A DNA stretch of 64,000 nt from positions 934,661-998,660 of the forward strand of contig NZ_LR733293.1 in assembly GCF_902506095.1 (NCBI RefSeq), in the 5' to 3' direction. A program made the translations under genes and the position numbers. Every line of letters starts with the position of its first letter. The first letter of the stretch is position 1. This stretch comes from Arthrobacter sp. 9AX (GTDB lineage: Bacteria > Actinomycetota > Actinomycetes > Actinomycetales > Micrococcaceae). Of this stretch, positions 42,323-53,216 are shown one piece after another. Under the pieces are notes generated by a model that was not told the origin of the DNA, made no database searches, and saw only the letters and a program-made list of their open reading frames with translations.

Positions 42323-42999
42323 GCAGGATCTTGATAGTGGAGGACGAGGAGTCGTTCAGCGATCCCTTGTCCTATTTGCTGGGCAAGGAAGGGTTCGAGG
42401 TGGAAGTGGTGGACAACGGGCTGGACGCCATCACCGAATTCGACCGGAACGGGGCGGACCTTGTCCTGCTGGACCTCCAGCTTCCCGGCCTGTCCGGGAC
42501 GGAGGTCTGCCGCCAGCTGCGCCAGCGCTCCACGGTCCCGGTGATCATGCTGACGGCCAAGGACGCCGAAATCGACAAGGTGGTGGGCCTGGAACTGGGC
42601 GCCGACGACTACGTCACCAAACCCTATTCGTCCCGCGAACTGGTGGCCCGGGTCAGGGCCGTCCTGCGCCGCCAGGGGGAACCGGAGGAACTGATCTCCT
42701 CCACGGTCCAGGCCGGTCCCGTGCGGATGGACATTGAACGCCACGTTGTCAGCGTGGGCGGTCAACAGGTGCTGCTCCCGTTGAAGGAGTTCGAACTCCT
42801 GGAGATGCTGCTGCGCAACTCGGGCCGGGTGCTCACCCGGGGGCAGCTCATTGACCGGGTCTGGGGCTCGGACTATGTAGGCGACACCAAGACCCTTGAT
42901 GTCCACGTCAAGCGGCTCCGCGGCAAAATTGAACCCGACCCCTCAGCGCCGCGGTACCTGGTGACTGTGCGTGGTTTGGGCTATAAGTTCGAGCCGTAG
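42319..42999 (+). CDS. regX3: Response regulator RegX3 (OmpR/PhoB family)
   Basis: The 226-residue transcription factor has a receiver domain (residues 1-115) with acidic pocket VEDEES, phosphoacceptor Asp52 in VLLDLQLPG, Thr in MLTAKD and Lys in YVTKPYS. The C-terminal winged helix (about 130-226) contains LPLKEFELLEMLLRNSGRV, LIDRVWGSDY and VHVKRLRGKIEPDPSAPRY. It controls phosphate-regulated genes. The TTG start overlaps the senX3 stop (TTGA), so the pair is translationally coupled. A strong bidirectional terminator follows. Confidence 0.96.
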   Translation: MSRILIVEDEESFSDPLSYLLGKEGFEVEVVDNGLDAITEFDRNGADLVLLDLQLPGLSGTEVCRQLRQRSTVPVIMLTAKDAEIDKVVGLELGADDYVTKPYSSRELVARVRAVLRRQGEPEELISSTVQAGPVRMDIERHVVSVGGQQVLLPLKEFELLEMLLRNSGRVLTRGQLIDRVWGSDYVGDTKTLDVHVKRLRGKIEPDPSAPRYLVTVRGLGYKFEP

Positions 43000-43011
43000 A
43001 ACGAGCAGACC

Positions 43012-43055
43012 ACATACAAAAGGGAGGCGCCGGCCGGCCCCTCCCTTTTGTATGT
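43012..43055. terminator. Bidirectional terminator between regX3 and the lipoprotein gene
   Basis: ACATACAAAAGGGAGG and its exact complement form a 16-bp stem around a GC-rich loop. The A- and T-rich outer ends give a T-run in both directions, fitting the convergent genes. Confidence 0.88.
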
Positions 43056-43071
43056 TGCTTGCAGGCCGGCC

Positions 43072-43635
43072 TTAGTGGCCGGTTCCGGTAGCTGCCGAAG
43101 AAGCCGTTGACGACGGTGAAACCGATGTGCTGGGCGACGGCGTGCTGCCGGCGGGCAGGTATTCCTTGTACTCCGGCAGGGTGGCGTCAACGACCGGAAC
43201 CTTCACGGTGTTGTTGACGTTGGTGCCGTCCTCGCTGACCTTGATGTCCACCAGGGACCCCGGAACGCCGCCACTGGTGCTCAGGATGGCTTCGTCAGTG
43301 GATTCGTTGAGCAGCGTGTAGGCGTTGGCCTTAACCGGCACCTTCGTCTGCGAGCCTTCGGCCCCGTTGAGCGTCAGCGTTACATCCTTGGAGGACGAGT
43401 TGTAGACGGCACCGATCACACGGCCGGGCTCATTCTCGCCGGAAGAAACGATCAGGATGTTGCGCAGCTGGAGCGGGCCGAGGTCGGCGCGGATGCCGTC
43501 CGACGCGGAGTACTGATGGTTTGTCTGCTGGGGTGTGATGTATCCGCAGCCTGCCGTCAGCAGGCCGACGCCAAGGGCGGCCCCCGTCAGTGCCAGTTTG
43601 GCGCGTTGGGCCCGGTTCATCGCAGTGAAACGCAC
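43072..43635 (-). CDS. Hypothetical lipoprotein
   Basis: The 187-residue product has a lipoprotein signal peptide: basic MNRAQRAK, hydrophobic LALTGAALGVGLL and lipobox LTAGC. The mature part begins GYITPQQTNHQYSASDGIRADLG, contains an immunoglobulin-like beta region (LQLRNILIVSSG, AVYNSSSKDVTLTLNG) and a low-complexity Ser/Thr/Pro/Ala tail (PSPSTSVSPSSTASSAATG). It resembles DNA-modification/copper-associated surface lipoproteins only loosely; I give no function. GTG 43635 follows GAGGAG eight bases upstream; ATG 43620 is an alternative. Confidence 0.85.
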   Translation of the reverse strand: MRFTAMNRAQRAKLALTGAALGVGLLTAGCGYITPQQTNHQYSASDGIRADLGPLQLRNILIVSSGENEPGRVIGAVYNSSSKDVTLTLNGAEGSQTKVPVKANAYTLLNESTDEAILSTSGGVPGSLVDIKVSEDGTNVNNTVKVPVVDATLPEYKEYLPAGSTPSPSTSVSPSSTASSAATGTGH

Positions 43636-43856
43636 GTCACGTACTCCTCGAGAGTTTTGAAAGATTATTCAGGCATAGCCTAGCCGCAAACCCCTGCAAA
43701 CGAGGATTCGGGGGCCGTCATATCACCCTTGGCAGCGGCTGCCCGATGCACTATTATCCGCGTTCGTCAAGGGGGTGGAGGGGGTCGATTATGCCGTTTT
43801 TCCGCGGATTTTCGCGGTTCGGGGCCCTTTTGCCGGCCGGTCATATGCCTGAATCG

Positions 43857-43865
43857 TGATAAACT
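43857..43865 (+). promoter_or_regulatory. Extended -10 promoter of carD
   Basis: TGATAAACT provides an extended -10 (TG-N-TAAACT) about 28 bases before the carD ATG, with no recognisable -35. The leader carries GGGAAAGGGG as ribosome binding region. Confidence 0.55.
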
Positions 43866-43892
43866 GGTCTGCGGGAAAGGGGAAATGTCCAC

Positions 43893-44375
43893 ATGGTATT
43901 TGAGGTCGGCGAGACAGTAGTTTACCCTCACCACGGTGCTGCGAAGATTGAAGAAATCAAGATGCGCACCATCAAGGGCGAAGAGAAGATGTATCTCAAG
44001 CTCAAGGTGGCTCAGGGTGATCTGACCATTGAAGTTCCAGCAGAGAATGTTGATCTTGTTGGGGTTCGGGACGTAGTGGGCAAGGAAGGTTTGGAGCACG
44101 TGTTTGATGTGCTTCGCGCCGAGTTCACCGAAGAGCCCACCAACTGGTCACGCAGGTACAAGGCAAATCTGGAGAAGCTTGCTTCCGGTGACGTCATCAA
44201 GGTAGCAGAGGTCGTCCGTGACCTGTGGCGCCGCGATCACGACCGGGGCCTTTCCGCAGGCGAAAAGCGAATGCTGGCCAAAGCCCGGCAGATTCTGATT
44301 TCAGAACTGGCCTTGGCTGAAAAGACCGACGAGGAGAAGGCTGCAAGCGTTCTCGACGAGGTCCTGGCTTCCTAA
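43893..44375 (+). CDS. carD: CarD family transcriptional regulator
   Basis: The 160-residue protein binds the RNA polymerase beta subunit through its N-terminal Tudor-like domain ([21 protein letters not shown], then [17 protein letters not shown]) and DNA near the -10 through the C-terminal helical domain, including the conserved Trp in NWSRRYKAN. It stabilises open complexes, especially at rRNA promoters. The length and sequence match mycobacterial CarD. carD-ispD-ispF-cysS-rlmB is a conserved actinobacterial block. The ATG is preceded by a purine-rich GGGAAAGGGGAAA region. Confidence 0.97.
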   Translation: MVFEVGETVVYPHHGAAKIEEIKMRTIKGEEKMYLKLKVAQGDLTIEVPAENVDLVGVRDVVGKEGLEHVFDVLRAEFTEEPTNWSRRYKANLEKLASGDVIKVAEVVRDLWRRDHDRGLSAGEKRMLAKARQILISELALAEKTDEEKAASVLDEVLAS

Positions 44376-44382
44376 GAATTGA

Positions 44383-44421
44383 ACCCCGGCGGCACACAAG
44401 TGCCGGCGGGGCTTCTTTTTG
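44383..44421 (+). terminator. Terminator after carD
   Basis: CCCCGGCGGCAC pairs with GTGCCGGCGGGG with one mismatch around an ACAA loop and is followed by CTTCTTTTTG. Confidence 0.82.
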
Positions 44422-44459
44422 CCCGGAATCAGGTCCGGGCGGGGCGGCCTGCCGCGACG

Positions 44460-44465
44460 TAGGCT
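44460..44465 (+). promoter_or_regulatory. -10 element of a probably leaderless promoter (ispD)
   Basis: TAGGCT ends seven bases before the ATG at 44473, downstream of the carD terminator; no ribosome binding site is visible. Confidence 0.5.
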
Positions 44466-44472
44466 AGTCCGC

Positions 44473-45255
44473 ATGAGTGAAACTCCCACCCGCCTTGTCA
44501 CCGCCGTGATCCTGGTGGCCGCCGGCTCCGGGCAGCGGCTTGGCTACGGCATGCCTAAAGCCGCCGTGCCCCTGGGCGGCGAACCCATCCTGATGCACGC
44601 GCTCCGCGGGATCATCGCGTCCGGCGTCAGCAGCCAGGTGTGCATTGCGCTGCCCGCCGGGGATGCTGCCCTGCGGCAGTTGTGCGAGGACTTCAGGCAG
44701 GAGCTGGCCGACGGCGGTCCCCTCCTTTCGATAGTGGACGGCGGGGCCACCCGCGCCGACTCCGTCCGGGCGGGCCTTGCAGCCTTGATGGACGGGATCG
44801 AGGCGGTCCTGGTGCACGACGCCGCCCGCGCCCTGACTCCCGAATCCGTCTTCCACCGGGTAGCCGACGCCCTGGCAGCCGGTGCCGCCGCGGTGATTCC
44901 CGCCGTCGCCGTGGTGGACACCGTCAAGACCGTGGCCGCCACTACCGGCGAGGACACAGCGCTGGCCCCGGAAATCGTTACCGGCACCGCGCCCCGGGAG
45001 AAGCTGCGCGCCGTGCAGACGCCCCAAGGCTTCCAGCTAGGCACCCTCCTGAAGGCGCATGAGGCAGCGCAGACCCTGGACGAGCAGCGGTCCGCCGCCG
45101 TGACCGATGACGCGATGCTGGTGGAAATGACCGGTACCCCCGTCCATGCAGTGCGTGGCTCCAGCCAGTCGTTGAAGATCACCACGCCGCTGGATCTGAT
45201 CCTCGCGGAGGGACTCCTTGAGGGACCGCTCGGGGCCCGCTGGGTGGAGGGCTAG
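44473..45255 (+). CDS. ispD: 2-C-methyl-D-erythritol 4-phosphate cytidylyltransferase
   Basis: The 260-residue enzyme activates MEP with CTP in the non-mevalonate isoprenoid pathway. The nucleotide-binding start [20 protein letters not shown], the [15 protein letters not shown] segment, [10 protein letters not shown] and the metal/substrate region RAVQTPQGF are all present, and [11 protein letters not shown] follows. ATG 44473 is favoured by the -10 hexamer seven bases upstream and by the family N-terminus. ispF starts two bases after its stop, so the two consecutive pathway genes (separated only by the IspE step) are coexpressed. Confidence 0.96.
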   Translation: MSETPTRLVTAVILVAAGSGQRLGYGMPKAAVPLGGEPILMHALRGIIASGVSSQVCIALPAGDAALRQLCEDFRQELADGGPLLSIVDGGATRADSVRAGLAALMDGIEAVLVHDAARALTPESVFHRVADALAAGAAAVIPAVAVVDTVKTVAATTGEDTALAPEIVTGTAPREKLRAVQTPQGFQLGTLLKAHEAAQTLDEQRSAAVTDDAMLVEMTGTPVHAVRGSSQSLKITTPLDLILAEGLLEGPLGARWVEG

Positions 45256-45257
45256 GA

Positions 45258-45770
45258 ATGGACAGGGCAGTGATTCTTCCCCGCACTGGCATCGGTATCG
45301 ACGTCCACGCCTACGCGGCCGGGGACGCCCCCCGTCCGCTGTGGCTCGGCGGACTGTTCTGGGAGGGTGAACGCGGCCTCGCCGGGCACTCCGACGGCGA
45401 CCCGGTGGCCCACGCCGCCGCCGACGCCCTTTTTTCGGCAGCAGGGATCGGCGACCTCGGAACGCACTTCGGCACCAGCCGCCCTGAATTCGCCGGCGCC
45501 TCCGGGGTGACGCTGCTCGCGGAGGCAGCCCGCATTGTGCGCGCCGCCGGTTTCGAGATCGGCAATGTCGCCGTCCAGTTCGTGGCCAACCGGCCCAAGT
45601 TCGGTCCCCGGCGGGAAGAATCCGAACGCGTCCTCAGCGAGGCCGCGGGTGCGCCGGTGAGCGTCACGGCGACCACCAGTGACGGCCTCGGATTCACCGG
45701 CCGTGGTGAAGGCATCAGCGCGGTGGCCACGGCCCTGGTGTATCCGGGGCAGTCCGGCGCCATCGGCTAA
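45258..45770 (+). CDS. ispF: 2-C-methyl-D-erythritol 2,4-cyclodiphosphate synthase
   Basis: The 170-residue enzyme cyclises CDP-ME 2-phosphate to MEcPP. The zinc ligands are in GIDVHAY (DxH) and [15 protein letters not shown], followed by GIGDLGTHF, and the C-terminus carries [19 protein letters not shown]. Length is typical of the monofunctional enzyme, which forms trimers. ATG 45258 lies two bases after the ispD stop with GGAGGGCTAGGA as ribosome binding site. cysS follows nine bases after its stop. Confidence 0.96.
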   Translation: MDRAVILPRTGIGIDVHAYAAGDAPRPLWLGGLFWEGERGLAGHSDGDPVAHAAADALFSAAGIGDLGTHFGTSRPEFAGASGVTLLAEAARIVRAAGFEIGNVAVQFVANRPKFGPRREESERVLSEAAGAPVSVTATTSDGLGFTGRGEGISAVATALVYPGQSGAIG

Positions 45771-45773
45771 TCT
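45768..45773 (+). promoter_or_regulatory. -10 element overlapping the ispF stop codon (cysS)
   Basis: TAATCT contains the TAA stop of ispF and ends six bases before the GTG start of cysS at 45780. It may give a leaderless cysS transcript in addition to read-through. Confidence 0.4.
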
Positions 45774-45779
45774 GGAGCG

Positions 45780-47246
45780 GTGACCCTGCGCTTCTATGAC
45801 ACTGCCTCCGCCGAAGTCCGGGACTTCGTGCCCCTTATCGAGGGCAAGGCCAGCCTCTACTACTGCGGGGCCACGGTGCAGGGCATGCCCCACGTTGGCC
45901 ACATCCGCTCCGCGATTGCCTTTGACCAGCTCACCCGCTGGCTCCAATACCGCGGCCTTCGGGTCACGGTGGTCCGGAACGTCACGGACATTGACGACAA
46001 GATCCTGGCGAAGTCCGAAGCCTCCTTCGCACCCGGTTTCAGGCCTGAGCCTGGGGAAGTGCCGGAGGAGGAGTGGTGGGCCCTGGCTTACCGCTATGAG
46101 CAGGAGTTCCTGAAGGCTTACGACACGCTGGGCGTTTCCCGGCCCACCTACGAGCCCCGCGCCACCGGCCACATCCCGGAGATGCACGCGCTCATCCAGC
46201 AGCTGATCGACCGCGGCCACGCCTACCCGGCGCTGGACGACTCCGGTGACGTCTACTTCGATGTCCGGTCCTGGAGCAAATACGGCTCCCTCACGCGGCA
46301 AAATATCGACGACATGCAGGCAGCCCCCGACGCCGACCCCCGCGGTAAGAAAGATCCCCGCGACTTCGCGCTGTGGAAGGGTTCCAAAGCCGGTGAACCG
46401 GCGACGGCGAGCTGGGTTTCCCCCTGGGGTGCCGGACGTCCGGGCTGGCACCTGGAGTGCTCGGCGATGGTCACCAAGTATTTGGGCACGGAATTCGATA
46501 TCCACGGCGGCGGACTGGACCTGCGGTTCCCGCACCATGAAAACGAACTGGCCCAGTCGCAGGCGGCCGGCCACCCGTTCGCCAGTTTCTGGATGCACAA
46601 CGGCATGGTCACCTACGAGGGCGAAAAGATGTCCAAGTCCATCGGGAACACCGTCAGCCCGGCGGAGATGCTGGAACTGGCCCCGCCACGGGTGGTCCGC
46701 TACTACCTCGGCCAGGCGCACTACCGGTCAATCCTGGACTACCGTCCCACGTCGCTGCAGGAAGCCGCGGCCGCCGTCGAACGCATTGATGGATTCCTCG
46801 CCAAAGCCGTGGCGCGTTTTGGCACCGGCGACGGTTTCATGGCCAGCCGCCACAAAGCCTCCCTGGATACCTTGGCCACGTTCTCCGAAGCCATGGATGA
46901 CGACCTGAACGTACCGCGCGCGCTGGCAGCACTCCACGAAACTGTGCGGGCCGGCAACACCGCCCTCGCCGAGGGCAATGACCAGGCCGCGCGGACGGCG
47001 ATGCACACCGTGGCAGTGATGACCGACGTTCTGGGCCTCAATGCCGTGGCTGGCACCGACGCTGGCAACGGCAGGGAAGCCGCCGCCCTCGACGTCCTGG
47101 TGCAGGCCCAGCTGGAGGCCCGGGCCGCGGCCCGGGCCGAAAAGAACTGGGCGGCCTCCGATGCCATCCGCGACACGCTCAACGCTGCCGGCGTGGTGGT
47201 GGAGGACGGCCCGGACGGTGCCGCCTGGAGCCTGAAGCGGGACTGA
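45780..47246 (+). CDS. cysS: Cysteinyl-tRNA synthetase
   Basis: The 488-residue class I synthetase charges tRNA-Cys. The zinc-binding cysteine and HIGH-like site are in [18 protein letters not shown], the central zinc ligands in WHLECSAM and HHENELAQS, and the KMSKS loop reads EKMSKSIGN. The C-terminal anticodon-binding helical region ends with [20 protein letters not shown]. Length is normal for CysRS, slightly longer than the MshC paralogue, and the full C-terminal domain argues against MshC. The start is GTG 45780. Confidence 0.96.
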   Translation: MTLRFYDTASAEVRDFVPLIEGKASLYYCGATVQGMPHVGHIRSAIAFDQLTRWLQYRGLRVTVVRNVTDIDDKILAKSEASFAPGFRPEPGEVPEEEWWALAYRYEQEFLKAYDTLGVSRPTYEPRATGHIPEMHALIQQLIDRGHAYPALDDSGDVYFDVRSWSKYGSLTRQNIDDMQAAPDADPRGKKDPRDFALWKGSKAGEPATASWVSPWGAGRPGWHLECSAMVTKYLGTEFDIHGGGLDLRFPHHENELAQSQAAGHPFASFWMHNGMVTYEGEKMSKSIGNTVSPAEMLELAPPRVVRYYLGQAHYRSILDYRPTSLQEAAAAVERIDGFLAKAVARFGTGDGFMASRHKASLDTLATFSEAMDDDLNVPRALAALHETVRAGNTALAEGNDQAARTAMHTVAVMTDVLGLNAVAGTDAGNGREAAALDVLVQAQLEARAAARAEKNWAASDAIRDTLNAAGVVVEDGPDGAAWSLKRD

Positions 47247-47350
47247 TCCGCCGCTGCGCCTGAGCGCGCCGACGGGCCGGGGCCGCCGATTTTTCTTCGG
47301 TCAGTAGACTGGTAGGCAGAGTCAGTCAGCACAATCAAGGGTGGAACACA

Positions 47351-48340
47351 ATGGCCAACAATGGTCGCCGATCGGTTAAAGCGAAGAAGGGCCCAACCAT
47401 CGGAACCGGTGGCCATGGCCGCAAGGCCCTCGAAGGCAAGGGCCCCACGCCCAAGGCGGAGGACCGCCCGTACCACAAGGCACACAAGGCCAAGCAGCTC
47501 TCTGAGCGCTCCGCGGCCAAACGCAGTACCGGTGCCCGCAGCGCCGGCGCCGCCAAGTCAGGCCCCAAGGGGCGCGCCACCGAAGAGGTGGTCACCGGGC
47601 GGAATTCCGTAGTGGAAGCCCTCCGCGCGGGCATTCCCGCCAAGGCACTGCACGTGGCTATCCGCATCGAAATGGATGACCGCGTCAAGGAGTCCCTGAA
47701 GCTCGCCGCCGAACGGGGCATCCCGCTGATGGAAACCGGCAAGCCCGAGCTGGACCGGATGACCGATGACGCCGTCCACCAGGGCCTGGTCCTCCAGATT
47801 CCGCCCTACGAGTACCAGGACGCCTACGAGCTCGCCGAGGACACCGTGGCGAAGTGGAAGAAGGGCTACATCGGCAACGCGCCGCTCTTTGTGGCCCTCG
47901 ACGGCATTACGGACCCCCGCAACCTCGGTGCCATCATCCGTTCTGTATCCGCCTTCAGCGGCCATGGCGTAATTGTCCCGGAGCGCAGGTCCGTGGGCGT
48001 CACCGCTTCTGCCTGGAAGACCAGCGCCGGCGCAGCCGTGCGTGTCCCCGTGGCCCGCGCCTCCAACCTCAACAACGCGCTGAAGCAGTTCAAGAACATG
48101 GGCATCTTCGTCCTGGGCCTGGACGGCGAAGGCGACGTGTCCCTTCCCGACCTGACCCTCGCCACCGAACCGGTGTGCATCGTGGTGGGTTCCGAGGGCA
48201 AGGGCCTCAGCCGCCTGGTCCGCGAGAACTGCGACCAGATCGTGTCGATCCCCATCGACTCGGCCATGGAATCCCTGAACGCGTCCATGGCAGTGGGCAT
48301 CTCGCTGTATGAAGTGTCCCGGCAGCGCGCCACGAGGTAG
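47351..48340 (+). CDS. rlmB: 23S rRNA 2'-O-methyltransferase, SpoU/TrmH family (RlmB-like)
   Basis: The 329-residue protein has a basic, disordered N-terminal extension of about 75 residues typical of actinobacterial members, a substrate-binding domain (VVTGRNSVVEALRAGIPAKALH) and a C-terminal SPOUT knot domain. The three SPOUT motifs are visible: DPRNLGAIIRSVSAFSG, IVVGSEGKGLSRLV and IPIDSAMESLNASMAVGISLYE. It most likely modifies G2251 of 23S rRNA or an equivalent site. ATG 47351 follows AAGGGTGGAACACA. It lies at the end of the ispD-ispF-cysS block, separated from cysS by 104 bases, and probably has its own promoter. Confidence 0.94.
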   Translation: MANNGRRSVKAKKGPTIGTGGHGRKALEGKGPTPKAEDRPYHKAHKAKQLSERSAAKRSTGARSAGAAKSGPKGRATEEVVTGRNSVVEALRAGIPAKALHVAIRIEMDDRVKESLKLAAERGIPLMETGKPELDRMTDDAVHQGLVLQIPPYEYQDAYELAEDTVAKWKKGYIGNAPLFVALDGITDPRNLGAIIRSVSAFSGHGVIVPERRSVGVTASAWKTSAGAAVRVPVARASNLNNALKQFKNMGIFVLGLDGEGDVSLPDLTLATEPVCIVVGSEGKGLSRLVRENCDQIVSIPIDSAMESLNASMAVGISLYEVSRQRATR

Positions 48341-48358
48341 CACAGTTCCATTGGCGGC

Positions 48359-48364
48359 TAAGAT
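48359..48364 (+). promoter_or_regulatory. -10 element of a probably leaderless promoter (glgX)
   Basis: TAAGAT ends seven bases before ATG 48372. An AGGGG six bases before the second ATG at 48378 could alternatively act as a ribosome binding site for that start. Confidence 0.45.
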
Positions 48365-48371
48365 TTAGGGG

Positions 48372-50498
<2,127 letters not shown>

Positions 50499-50515
50499 CC
50501 CCGGAGAACGCCGCC

Positions 50516-51010
50516 ATGCGCAACCGCAACGTCCTGCCCTTGCTGCTCACCGCCGTCGTGGTCCTGGTGCTGGTGGCGTTCGGCGGCACCGGCGTCCTGA
50601 ACCAGTTGATGGAGGGTGCGACGACGCCGGAGGGCACCTCCAGTGCCGCGCCTGCGCCCCCGGCCCGCACGCCTTCCCCGCCGGCACCTTCCGCGTCCAC
50701 CGCGCCTGCCCGGGGCAACCCGTCGGATCTGCCCGAGGTGCGCGAATCGGGGCTTCCCGCCGAGGCCCGCAGCACGCTCGCCCTGATCCGGTCTGGCGGA
50801 CCCTTCCGTTACAGCCAGGATGACCAGGTGTTCGGCAACTTCGAGCGGGTCCTCCCGCGGAAGGACCGGGGCTACTACCGCGAGTACACCGTGCCCACGC
50901 CGGGCGAGTCGGACCGGGGCGCCCGGCGCATCGTGGCCGGGGACGGCGGCGAGAAATACTACACCGATGACCACTACGGGACATTTCGATTCATAGCGGA
51001 AGGCAGCTAA
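50516..51010 (+). CDS. Secreted guanyl-specific ribonuclease (RNase Sa/barnase-like)
   Basis: The 164-residue product has an N-terminal hydrophobic segment (VLPLLLTAVVVLVLVAFGG) acting as signal or anchor, a proline/alanine/serine linker (residues 35-75) and a C-terminal N1/T1-type ribonuclease domain. The domain is close to Streptomyces RNase Sa: GGPFRYSQDDQVFGNFERVLP (general base Glu110), YYREYTVPTPG, RGARRIVAG (Arg137-Arg138), and YYTDDHYGTFRFI (catalytic His153). All catalytic residues are present, so it should be an active endonuclease cutting after guanosine. The barstar gene two bases downstream gives self-protection. Confidence 0.92.
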   Translation: MRNRNVLPLLLTAVVVLVLVAFGGTGVLNQLMEGATTPEGTSSAAPAPPARTPSPPAPSASTAPARGNPSDLPEVRESGLPAEARSTLALIRSGGPFRYSQDDQVFGNFERVLPRKDRGYYREYTVPTPGESDRGARRIVAGDGGEKYYTDDHYGTFRFIAEGS

Positions 51011-51012
51011 GC

Positions 51013-51369
51013 ATGAAGATCTACTCCGGCGAGACCTGGACCCTGGAAGAGCTGCAGGAGCAGGTTGCAGACGCCGGACGCCGCAGCCTGGTCATTCCGC
51101 CGGCGGACACGAGGAAGGCCGTCCTGGAAACCTTCGGCGAAGTCCTTGAATTTCCCGAACACTACGGCGTGAACCTGGATGCCCTGAACGATTCACTGCA
51201 TGACTTCGCGGACAGCATCACGGACAACGGCAATCCTCCCGTCACGGTGCTCTGGCAGGTATCCGCACCGTTCCGCGTCGACCGGTCCTTCGGGATCATT
51301 TGCGAGATCCTCCAGGACGCAGAGCGCTACGCCGGCAAGGACCTGACCGTCACGGCTGTATTTCTCTAG
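51013..51369 (+). CDS. Barstar family ribonuclease inhibitor
   Basis: The 118-residue protein matches barstar-family inhibitors of barnase-type ribonucleases: SGETWTLEELQEQVADAGRR, the ribonuclease-binding helix and loop FPEHYGVNLDALNDSLHDF (acidic side chains that plug the RNase active site) and a C-terminal strand AGKDLTVTAVFL. It starts two bases after the RNase stop with GGAAGGCAGCTAAGC before it, so the inhibitor is cotranslated with the toxin-like enzyme. Its TAG stop lies within CTAG, whose complement is the stop of the convergent ThDP gene. Confidence 0.93.
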   Translation: MKIYSGETWTLEELQEQVADAGRRSLVIPPADTRKAVLETFGEVLEFPEHYGVNLDALNDSLHDFADSITDNGNPPVTVLWQVSAPFRVDRSFGIICEILQDAERYAGKDLTVTAVFL

Positions 51370-53156
51370 CCGTCCTCGCCGCGTTCCTCCTGGCCGGTAT
51401 AGGTTGCCAGGAGATCCAGTGCCCGGCCGGCGTTGTCTTCTTCGGCCAGGGCCTTGCGCATGCTCTTGGCCTTCTCCTTGCCGGCAGGAAATGGCGGCAG
51501 CAGGGGAACCTCGGGGTCGGTCAGGACGTCGATCACCACCGGGCGGTCTGAGGCGAACGCGCGCTCCCAGGCGTCGCCCAGAAGCTCCGGATCCTCCACC
51601 CGGATTCCGGTGAAGCCCAGCAGTTCGGCGTAGCCGGCGAACGAAAAATCGGGAAGCTCCTGGCTGTCCTGGAATCTCGGTTCGCCTTCGGACTCGCGCT
51701 GCTCCCAGGTGACTTCGGTGAGCTCCCGATTGTTGAAGACACAGACAACGAAGCGGGGATCCTGCCACTGCCGCCAGCGGTGCGCCACCGTCACCAGTTC
51801 GGCGATGCCGGCCATCTGCATGGCACCGTCCCCGGCCAGCGCCACGAGTGGCCGGTCCGGGTGGGCAAGTTTTGCGGCAATGCCGTACGGGATGGAGCAG
51901 CCCATGCTGGCCAGCGTGCCGGAAAGGTGGGCGGGAACGCCCGGCGGAAGCACCAATTGGCGCGCGTACCAGTAAACGCAGCTGCCGACGTCGACGCTCA
52001 CCTGGGCGTTGGCCGGCAACCTGCCGTTCATTTCCCGCACTACCCGCTCAGGATTGACCGGCGTGGCCGGGACGGCGGCACGTTCAGCGGCGAGGGCGCG
52101 CCAGCGGAGCACTTCCTGTTCGACGTCGTCCCGCCACTGCCCGCGGGGACGGTCCTTCAGCCTGGAGCTGAGCGCCTCAAGGGCGGCGGCCGCGTCGCCG
52201 GCCAGTCCCACTTCAACCGGGTACCGGTTGCCGATCTTCCGCTCGTCGATATCGATCTGGACGGCCCTGGCGGCCCCGGGCGGGGGATAGAACTCCGTCC
52301 AGGGATCGTTGGAGCCCACGATCAGCAGTGCGTCGCAGTTGCCCAGCAGGTGCGCACTGGCCGTGGTGCCCAGATGCCCCATCGTGCCCACGACAAACGG
52401 CAGGGTCTCGTCAATGTACGGCTTGCCCAGGAGGCTGGTGGCGATGCCGGCACCGAGCTGTTCGGCCACCGCCACCACCTCAGCTGCAGCGTGCCGGGCG
52501 CCCTGGCCAACGAGGAGTGCCACCCTCTGCGCGCCGTTGAGGATGGCGGCGGCGGCGTCCAGGTCTTCCGTGCCCGGGGTTTTGGCTGAGGTGTGCCAAG
52601 TGGGCGCGGTGACCACCACTCCGTGTTTCTGTTCGAGCTTGGGCGCCGGTGCGGACTGGATGTCGTGCGGCAGGATCACCACGCACGGCGAGGAGGTGGC
52701 CTTGGCCGTGCGGAAAGCACGGTCCAGGACCATGGGCAGCTGTTCGGGGGCGCTGACCTGCTGGACGAACTGGGCCGCAACGTCCTTGAACAGGACGGTG
52801 AGCTCAATTTCCTGCATGTAGGCGGAGCCGAGCACCGTGCGGCTTTGCTGCCCCACGATGGCCACCACGGGCACGCCGTCGAGCTTGGCGTCGTACAGGC
52901 CGTTCAGCAGGTGGACGGCGCCGGGTCCCTGGGTGGACGTGACCACTCCTACCCCGCCCGTGTATTTGGCGTGGCCCACCGCCATAAAGGCCGCGGTTTC
53001 CTCGTGCCGTGCCTGCACGAACTCCACGCGGCCCTCCGCCCGGCGGAGGGCCCCCATGAACCCGTTGATTCCATCGCCGCTGTAGCCGAACACACGGTCA
53101 ACGCCCCACGATTCCAGCCTGTCCACCACCAGGTCTGCCACGGTGCGGTCGTTCAT
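51366..53156 (-). CDS. Thiamine diphosphate-dependent enzyme (pyruvate oxidase/acetolactate synthase family)
   Basis: The 596-residue product has the three-domain layout of ThDP enzymes: the pyrimidine-binding N-terminal domain with catalytic Glu in QARHEETAAFMAVGHAK, a central domain (SLLGKPYIDETLPFVVGTMGH, IVGSNDPWTEFYPPP) and the diphosphate-binding domain with the GDG...NN motif (LAGDGAMQMAG through VCVFNNRELTEVTWEQ). It is closest in pattern to pyruvate oxidase/PoxB-like proteins annotated as thiamine pyrophosphate-requiring proteins; FAD use and substrate are undetermined. ATG 53156 follows AGGAGGATCG, an excellent ribosome binding site. glgP lies 60 bases upstream on the same strand. 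It ends overlapping the barstar gene tail to tail. Confidence 0.92.
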   Translation of the reverse strand: MNDRTVADLVVDRLESWGVDRVFGYSGDGINGFMGALRRAEGRVEFVQARHEETAAFMAVGHAKYTGGVGVVTSTQGPGAVHLLNGLYDAKLDGVPVVAIVGQQSRTVLGSAYMQEIELTVLFKDVAAQFVQQVSAPEQLPMVLDRAFRTAKATSSPCVVILPHDIQSAPAPKLEQKHGVVVTAPTWHTSAKTPGTEDLDAAAAILNGAQRVALLVGQGARHAAAEVVAVAEQLGAGIATSLLGKPYIDETLPFVVGTMGHLGTTASAHLLGNCDALLIVGSNDPWTEFYPPPGAARAVQIDIDERKIGNRYPVEVGLAGDAAAALEALSSRLKDRPRGQWRDDVEQEVLRWRALAAERAAVPATPVNPERVVREMNGRLPANAQVSVDVGSCVYWYARQLVLPPGVPAHLSGTLASMGCSIPYGIAAKLAHPDRPLVALAGDGAMQMAGIAELVTVAHRWRQWQDPRFVVCVFNNRELTEVTWEQRESEGEPRFQDSQELPDFSFAGYAELLGFTGIRVEDPELLGDAWERAFASDRPVVIDVLTDPEVPLLPPFPAGKEKAKSMRKALAEEDNAGRALDLLATYTGQEERGEDG

Positions 53157-53216
53157 CGATCCTCCTGCGTTGGGTTTGCCCTGCCTGGCAGGAGCCTTAC
53201 CCATCAGACCAGGGGG

